Source of the DNA: M3007 sp044226205
Lineage (GTDB): Bacteria; Bacteroidota; Bacteroidia; Chitinophagales; Saprospiraceae
Length of the DNA stretch: 64,000 nt
Direction: 5' to 3'
Assembly (NCBI GenBank): GCA_044226205.1
Contig: JBGAHL010000014.1
Location: 1 to 64,000, forward strand
The position numbers and the translations under genes were made by a program. The notes under the pieces are model-generated. The model made no database searches and was not told the DNA's origin. It worked only from the letters and a program-made list of their open reading frames with translations. Positions 59,577 to 64,000 of this stretch are shown here, piece by piece (the stretch's first letter is position 1; every line of letters begins with the position of its first letter).

Positions 59577-60383
59577 TCAAAGGTCTTCGTTCAATTCTTC
59601 CTCGAAATCGTCAGGATCGGCAGCGTGCGGTTGCGGGGGCAGCATCGGGACGCCGTTGGCGCCGTTCAGGATGCCAAGGGCCTGCATGGCGCGTTCGCTG
59701 GCGAGTTGCTCGGCGCTTTTTTTGTTAAAATCGTCGGCGGTGCCCAGTTTGCGGCCATCCACGTACACGGCTACCTTGAACTTGTCGCGCTTTTCGCTTT
59801 TGTACTTGGCCAGCACCTTGTAATCGATCTGGCGGCCGTTTTTCTGGCACCATTCGAGCAACTGGCTTTTGTAATTGTCGTCGTAGCTCTCGAGTTCGTG
59901 AATGTCGAGGTAGCGGCGAAGGATGCGCTGGATGACGTATTTTTTGGTTTTGTCGTAGCCTACCTCGATGTACAGCGAACCGACGAGCGCTTCCAGCGCA
60001 TTGCCGAGCATGGATTTGGACAGTCGGGTCTGGTTGTAATTGGCCAGAAAAAGGTCGAGCCCCATTTTGTCGGCGATATCGTCGAGGGAGTTGCGCTTGA
60101 CGATTTTGGAGCGCATTTTTGTCAAAAAGCCCTCGTCGCTGTTGGGGTATTTTTTAAACAAATACTCGGCTACGATGGTGCTCAGCACGGCATCGCCGAG
60201 AAATTCGAGGCGTTCGTTGTTGGCAATGGCGTAGTCCCTCGAAGTGAAGGTGCTTTTGTGAAAAAACGCCAGTTTGAACAGCGAAAGGTGGATCGGGGTA
60301 AATCCAAGCAGGGCTCTGAGGCGCCGGGCCAGGTCTTTATCCGGATGAAAGTAGTAGTTATAAAAACGACGGACGAATCGCAC
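59577..60383 (-). CDS. rnc: Ribonuclease III
   Basis: 268 residues. RNase III signature NERLEFLGDAVLSTIVAEYL (catalytic Glu and Asp) and the second acidic site in GNALEALVGSLYIE. Its Asn where E. coli has Asp is, to my memory, usual for Bacteroidota. A double-stranded-RNA-binding domain (YKSQLLEWCQKNGRQIDYKV ... SAEQLASERAMQALG) follows. It processes rRNA and other duplex RNA. Placed after fabF on the same strand, 24 bases away, as in many Bacteroidota. Confidence 0.94.
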   Translation of the reverse strand: MRFVRRFYNYYFHPDKDLARRLRALLGFTPIHLSLFKLAFFHKSTFTSRDYAIANNERLEFLGDAVLSTIVAEYLFKKYPNSDEGFLTKMRSKIVKRNSLDDIADKMGLDLFLANYNQTRLSKSMLGNALEALVGSLYIEVGYDKTKKYVIQRILRRYLDIHELESYDDNYKSQLLEWCQKNGRQIDYKVLAKYKSEKRDKFKVAVYVDGRKLGTADDFNKKSAEQLASERAMQALGILNGANGVPMLPPQPHAADPDDFEEELNEDL

Positions 60384-60407
60384 GGTCAGGTTGTTAATTG
60401 CAAGCGA

Positions 60408-61649
60408 TCACGGCTTGCGGAAGATTATGGTGGCATTGTGGCCGCCAAAGCCGAATGTGTTGCTCAGGACAGCATTGACCTGGCGGGATTGGGCTTCATT
60501 GAAGGTCAGGTTAAGTTTCGGGTCAATCTCCGGATCGTCGGTAAAGTGGTTGATGGTGGGGGGCACAAACCCGTCTTGCATGGCCATGATGGAAGCGATA
60601 GCTTCGATAGCGCCGGCGGCGCCCAGCAGGTGTCCGGTCATGCTTTTGGTCGAAGAGATGTTCAGTTTGTAGGCAGCGTCGCCGAAAACTTTCTGAATGG
60701 CGATCAGTTCGGCCACGTCACCCAGGGGAGTCGAGGTACCGTGTACGTTGATGTAGTCGATGTCCTCGGGGCGGAGGCCGGCATCCTGAAGGGCCAGGTT
60801 CATGACGTTGATCACCCCCAGTCCTTCGGGGTGCGGGGCGGTCATGTGGTAGGCATCGGCGGTAGCGGCCGCGCCGAGCACTTCGGCGTAAATGGTTGCG
60901 CCGCGTTTGCGGGCGTGTTCGTATTCTTCAAGGATAAGCGCGCCGGCGCCCTCACCGAGCACAAAGCCGTCGCGGTCTTTGTCGAAGGGGCGGGAGGCGG
61001 TTTTGAAGTCGTCGTTGCGTTCGCTGAGGGCTTTCATGGAGTTGAAGCCGCCCACGGCGGTTTTGGTGATCGTGGCTTCCGAGCCGCCGGAGACGATGAT
61101 ATCGGCTTTACCGAGGCGGATGTAATCGAAGGCGTTCATGAGCGCGTGCGAAGACGAGGCGCAGGCCGATACGGTGCAGTAGTTGATACCCCGGAAGCCG
61201 TACTGGATGGAAATTTGGCCGGCCGCGATGTCGGAGATCATCTTGGGAATCAGGAAGGGGTTGTGTTTGGGGACTCCGCTTCCGGTGATGTGTTCTTCGA
61301 TTTCTTTTTCCAGGGTGGCCAGGCCGCCGATACCCGAGGCCCAGATGACGCCGACGCGGTCTTTGTTCACCGTTTCGAGGTCGATTCCCGAGTTTTTGAT
61401 GGCTTCCGAGGTGACTGCCATGGCAAACTGGGTAAACCGGTCCATCCGGCGCACTTCCCGGCGGTCGATAAATTCTTCGGGGTTAAAGCCTTCAACTTCG
61501 CAGGCGAAGCGGGTTTTAAACTGGGTGGCATCGAATTGTGTGATCGGTTTTGCCCCGCTGATGCCTTTTTTCAGGCCTTCGCGGTAAGCTTCGAGGGTGT
61601 TGCCTATGGGGGTCAGGGCGCCTAAACCGGTGACGACGACTCGTTTCAT
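60408..61649 (-). CDS. fabF: Beta-ketoacyl-ACP synthase II
   Basis: 413 residues. Condensing-enzyme motifs: VTGLGALTPIGNTLE, the nucleophile in TVSACASSSHAL, His in INVHGTSTPLGD, and Lys/His in SSTKSMTGHLLGAAGA and NTFGFGGHNA. Elongates fatty acids on ACP in the cytoplasm. Preceded by acpP and followed by rnc on the same strand. Confidence 0.96.
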   Translation of the reverse strand: MKRVVVTGLGALTPIGNTLEAYREGLKKGISGAKPITQFDATQFKTRFACEVEGFNPEEFIDRREVRRMDRFTQFAMAVTSEAIKNSGIDLETVNKDRVGVIWASGIGGLATLEKEIEEHITGSGVPKHNPFLIPKMISDIAAGQISIQYGFRGINYCTVSACASSSHALMNAFDYIRLGKADIIVSGGSEATITKTAVGGFNSMKALSERNDDFKTASRPFDKDRDGFVLGEGAGALILEEYEHARKRGATIYAEVLGAAATADAYHMTAPHPEGLGVINVMNLALQDAGLRPEDIDYINVHGTSTPLGDVAELIAIQKVFGDAAYKLNISSTKSMTGHLLGAAGAIEAIASIMAMQDGFVPPTINHFTDDPEIDPKLNLTFNEAQSRQVNAVLSNTFGFGGHNATIIFRKP

Positions 61650-61760
61650 GCTGGATGGTCGGTGATAGTTTTATGCGATGAACTCAGACCCGGAGAAACT
61701 CCGGCAGGGGGGCAAAGGTAAAGAAGAAGATTGTCGCTTTTGCGCATATCGGATAAAACA

Positions 61761-61798
61761 AAAGGTTCAAAGCAGAGTGCTTTGAACCTTTTTTTATC
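61761..61798 (-). terminator. Terminator between acpP and fabF
   Basis: AAAGGTTCAAAGCA and TGCTTTGAACCTTT (61761-61774, 61778-61791) form a perfect 14-bp stem with loop GAG; a T-rich run follows on the minus strand. It would give an abundant short acpP message with partial read-through into fabF. Confidence 0.8.
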
Positions 61799-61827
61799 TC
61801 GAAAGGGAGTCAGATGCCGAAGCCCGC

Positions 61828-62064
61828 TTACTTCGTTTGAGCTTCCAGGTATTCTACGGCCTGACCTACCGTCTGGATCTTTTCGGCTTGCTCGTCGGGA
61901 ATGGACACATCGAATTCTTTTTCAAATTCCATGATGAGTTCCACGGTGTCGAGCGAATCGGCGCCCAGGTCCTGAATGAAGTTGGCAGCCGGGATGACTT
62001 CAGATTCGTCTACACCCAGTTTGTCAACGATGATTTTTTTAACGCGATCGGCTACTGTTGCCAT
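61828..62064 (-). CDS. acpP: Acyl carrier protein
   Basis: 78 residues from the ATG at 62064; the longer frame adds an unrelated 21 residues. Acidic four-helix protein with the phosphopantetheine site Ser37 in QDLGADSLDTVEL. Carries acyl chains for fatty acid and lipid A synthesis, served by the adjacent fabF. Followed by its own terminator. Confidence 0.97.
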   Translation of the reverse strand: MATVADRVKKIIVDKLGVDESEVIPAANFIQDLGADSLDTVELIMEFEKEFDVSIPDEQAEKIQTVGQAVEYLEAQTK

Positions 62065-62377
62065 TTTTTTATAAACTTTAGTGGGAAAAAGCGATTTTTC
62101 GAGGGGCAAAGGAACAGCTATCTGCACGTTTAAAAAAATTTTTGTCGCGGAAAATTTCCGTTACCTTGACCCTCGCTTCGATTGCAATATTTGTAAAAAA
62201 TACACTTAGCTGCCCGGGGAGGCATTTTGTCGCGTAGTTGCAAACTTGCCATTAAGGCGACAAATTGCCCATTTGTTGAATAATTGGCGCGATATTGGAT
62301 TGGAAATATCAACAAGACACCGCTACTTTTGTTACGCCATCTTGTTGTATTTTTTACACTTAAACCATCCGCGCGTA
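62065..62377. other. Divergent promoter region of acpP and pyk
   Basis: 313 bases with no gene. On the plus strand TACTTTTG at 62324-62331 is a consensus -7 box for pyk, 46 bases before its ATG. An antisense frame at 62130-62444 overlaps pyk and is rejected. No other element recognised. Confidence 0.55.
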
Positions 62378-63865
62378 ATGACACAAGCCGAAGCCGCCGA
62401 GTTGCTCGTAAAAAACAAACCCGCCATGCGTAAATCTGGCTCACAACGCACCAAAATCGTCGCCACCGTAGGCCCCGCCTGCAATACCTATGACAAGCTG
62501 CTCGATCTGGTCCGCGCCGGCGTCGACGTTTTCCGCCTCAATTTCAGCCACGGCACGCACGCCGACCACCTGTCTGTCATCGAGCATATCACCGCCATCA
62601 ACCACGATTACAACCTGCATATCGGCATCCTCGCCGATCTCCAGGGCCCCAAACTGCGCGTCGGACAAATCGAAAACAATGCATTGCCGCTCGCAACAGG
62701 CGACGTCATTACGATCGTAAACGAAGAAGTGCTGGGCACCAAGGAAAAAATCTACATGTCGTATCCCGAGTTCGCCTCCGATTGCGAAGTCGGCGAACGC
62801 ATCATGATGGACGACGGCAAACTGGTGTTCGAAGTGCTTGAAACCAATAAAAAAGACACCGTTCGGCTTATCTGCCTGCACGGCGGCGTGCTGAGCAGCA
62901 ACAAGGGCGTCAACCTGCCCGATACCAACGTCAAACTGCCTTCGCTGACTGAAAAAGACCGCGAAGACCTCGATTTTATCCTCACGCAGCCAGTCAACTG
63001 GATCGCTTTGTCCTTCGTGCGTCGCCCGGAAGACATGAACGACCTGCGCAAAGCGCTCGACGCCACCGGCCACCCGGCCAAGATGATGGCCAAAATCGAG
63101 AAGCCCGAGGCCGTCAAAAATATCCGCGAAATCATCCGCGCCTCCAACGCCATCATGGTTGCCCGCGGCGACCTCGGCGTGGAAATGCCCATCGAACAAC
63201 TCCCCAATACCCAAAAAGACATCATCCACCTCTGCATGCAGTACGCCCGCCCGGTCATCGTGGCCACGCAGATGATGGACAGCATGATCACCAACCCCTT
63301 CCCGACCCGCGCCGAAGTCACCGACGTGGCCAACGCCGTGCTCGACGGCGCCGACGCGGTGATGCTCAGCGGCGAAACCTCCGTGGGCAAACACCCGCCG
63401 CTCGTCATTCAATACATGTCGAAGATTATCGAGGAAGCGGAAAAAAATTACTGGCCGCAGATCGAAGCGCGCCGGCCCTACCCGTCTTCCAAATTCAAGA
63501 TGTTCCATTCCGACGTGATCTGCTTTAACGCCTGCCGCGTAGCCGAAGAGATCGGAGCCAACGGCATTGTCGGACACACGGTGTCGGGCTACACGGCCTT
63601 CAAAGTCAGCAGTTTCCGCCCGAAATCGAACATCTTTATTTTCAGCAGCAACCCGAGTATGCTGGCTTCGCTCAACCTGCTCTGGGGGGTTCAATGTTTT
63701 TACTACAACCGCTTTTCTTCCACCGACCAGACCATCGAGGATTGTGTGGAAATACTCAAAAGCAACGAACTGATTGCTCCGGGCGATTTCATCATCAACA
63801 CCGGCTCGATGCCCATGCACAAACGGCTGAGTACGAACATGTTGAAAATTACCGAGATCGAATAA
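62378..63865 (+). CDS. pyk: Pyruvate kinase
   Basis: 495 residues from the ATG at 62378; the frame extends upstream through the promoter. Motifs: RTKIVATVGPACNTY, FRLNFSHGTHADH, ADLQGPKLRVG, the MAKIEKPEAVKNI substrate loop, MVARGDLGVEMPIEQLPNTQ, TRAEVTDVANAVLDGADAVM and LSGETSVGKHP. Final step of glycolysis in the cytoplasm. The C-terminal regulatory domain is complete. Confidence 0.96.
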   Translation: MTQAEAAELLVKNKPAMRKSGSQRTKIVATVGPACNTYDKLLDLVRAGVDVFRLNFSHGTHADHLSVIEHITAINHDYNLHIGILADLQGPKLRVGQIENNALPLATGDVITIVNEEVLGTKEKIYMSYPEFASDCEVGERIMMDDGKLVFEVLETNKKDTVRLICLHGGVLSSNKGVNLPDTNVKLPSLTEKDREDLDFILTQPVNWIALSFVRRPEDMNDLRKALDATGHPAKMMAKIEKPEAVKNIREIIRASNAIMVARGDLGVEMPIEQLPNTQKDIIHLCMQYARPVIVATQMMDSMITNPFPTRAEVTDVANAVLDGADAVMLSGETSVGKHPPLVIQYMSKIIEEAEKNYWPQIEARRPYPSSKFKMFHSDVICFNACRVAEEIGANGIVGHTVSGYTAFKVSSFRPKSNIFIFSSNPSMLASLNLLWGVQCFYYNRFSSTDQTIEDCVEILKSNELIAPGDFIINTGSMPMHKRLSTNMLKITEIE

Positions 63866-63921
63866 CCAGGAATTGCGGCGGCAAATCCCCAACCCTTTAA
63901 ATAGCTGCCGTTTCCCTCAGA

Positions 63922-64000
63922 CTAATCGCCCCAGCCCGGCTCGTCGTCCACGGGCGGCTGGGGTTTGCGCACAATCCCCATCTCGATTTCCTTGCGACAA
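63922..64000 (-). CDS. 3' end of a gene entering from the right
   Basis: The minus strand reads CRKEIEMGIVRKPQPPVDDE then PGWGD and TAG at 63922-63924. Only the last 25 or so codons are in the window. The acidic, proline-containing tail gives no family. The other frames are less protein-like. Confidence 0.45.
   Translation of the reverse strand, partial: CRKEIEMGIVRKPQPPVDDEPGWGD

Noticed and set aside
59625..61625. 666-codon open frame on the plus strand
   Set aside because: Antisense to rnc and fabF, both certain genes; no domain visible in the shadow.
62441..63892. 483-codon minus-strand frame
   Set aside because: Antisense to pyk, with no recognisable motif.

Overview
The window looks like chromosomal DNA of a G+C-rich member of the Bacteroidota, most likely Saprospiria-like. 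The grounds are type IX secretion (T9SS) sorting domains, many lipoproteins, promoters of the TTTG / TAnnTTTG type, an acpP-fabF-rnc cluster, a moxR-bat aerotolerance operon, lpxK, and a ribosome-mediated attenuator in place of a T-box before ileS. The class assignment is an inference; there is no rRNA here. The only structural RNA I can support is one tRNA-Phe(GAA) at 28.08 kb.

Layout. 0-1 kb: a TonB-like gene. 1-7.4 kb: an A+T-rich accessory island with small orphan genes, an IS1595-type transposase carrying an amber codon, a three-gene ABC-three-component (ABC-3C) system with an Mrr-like nuclease component, and a 2TM-coiled coil-GAF-like protein with a small partner. 7.5-19 kb: envelope genes (membrane protein, lipoproteins, Tat-exported GH109-like protein, T9SS vWA protein, thioredoxin and rhodanese-thioredoxin lipoproteins), an EF-G paralogue, a repeat field and mnmA. 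20.4-23.5 kb: a single-gene SIR2-STAND-TPR protein with almost identical TPR DNA repeats, a probable anti-phage NLR-like protein. 23.7-29.3 kb: two thioredoxin-like paralogues, recO preceded by a heptamer repeat, an MtfA-like gene, tRNA-Phe and lpxK. 29.4-36.5 kb: secreted and lipoprotein genes, including a tandem lipoprotein duplication. 36.6-44.5 kb: a seven-gene leftward run, moxR / DUF58 / BatD- or DUF4381-like / batA / batB / TPR / glycosidase-like. 44.9-52 kb: a small membrane protein, a 145-bp tandem palindromic repeat, alkC, a DUF2177 gene, an Ile-rich leader peptide plus attenuator, a secreted protein and ileS, which contains an A+T-rich mosaic block. 52-64 kb: an immunity-like fusion protein, an MNT-HEPN toxin-antitoxin pair, pepD, a glycosyltransferase, a D-amino-acid dehydrogenase-like gene, a SWIM protein, rnc, fabF, acpP, pyk, and the 3' end of a further gene.

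The strongest candidates for something new or under-described are: (1) the attenuator before ileS, where promoter, Ile-rich 19-codon leader, antiterminator and terminator can all be read directly; (2) the ABC-3C island and its GAF-like neighbour; (3) the SIR2-STAND-TPR gene with homogenised repeats; and (4) the foreign-looking in-frame block inside the essential ileS gene. Two MITE copies, a 52-bp-arm hairpin and several palindromic repeat fields add to the plasticity of the region. All functional calls come from reading translated sequence and remembered family motifs; no search was run.
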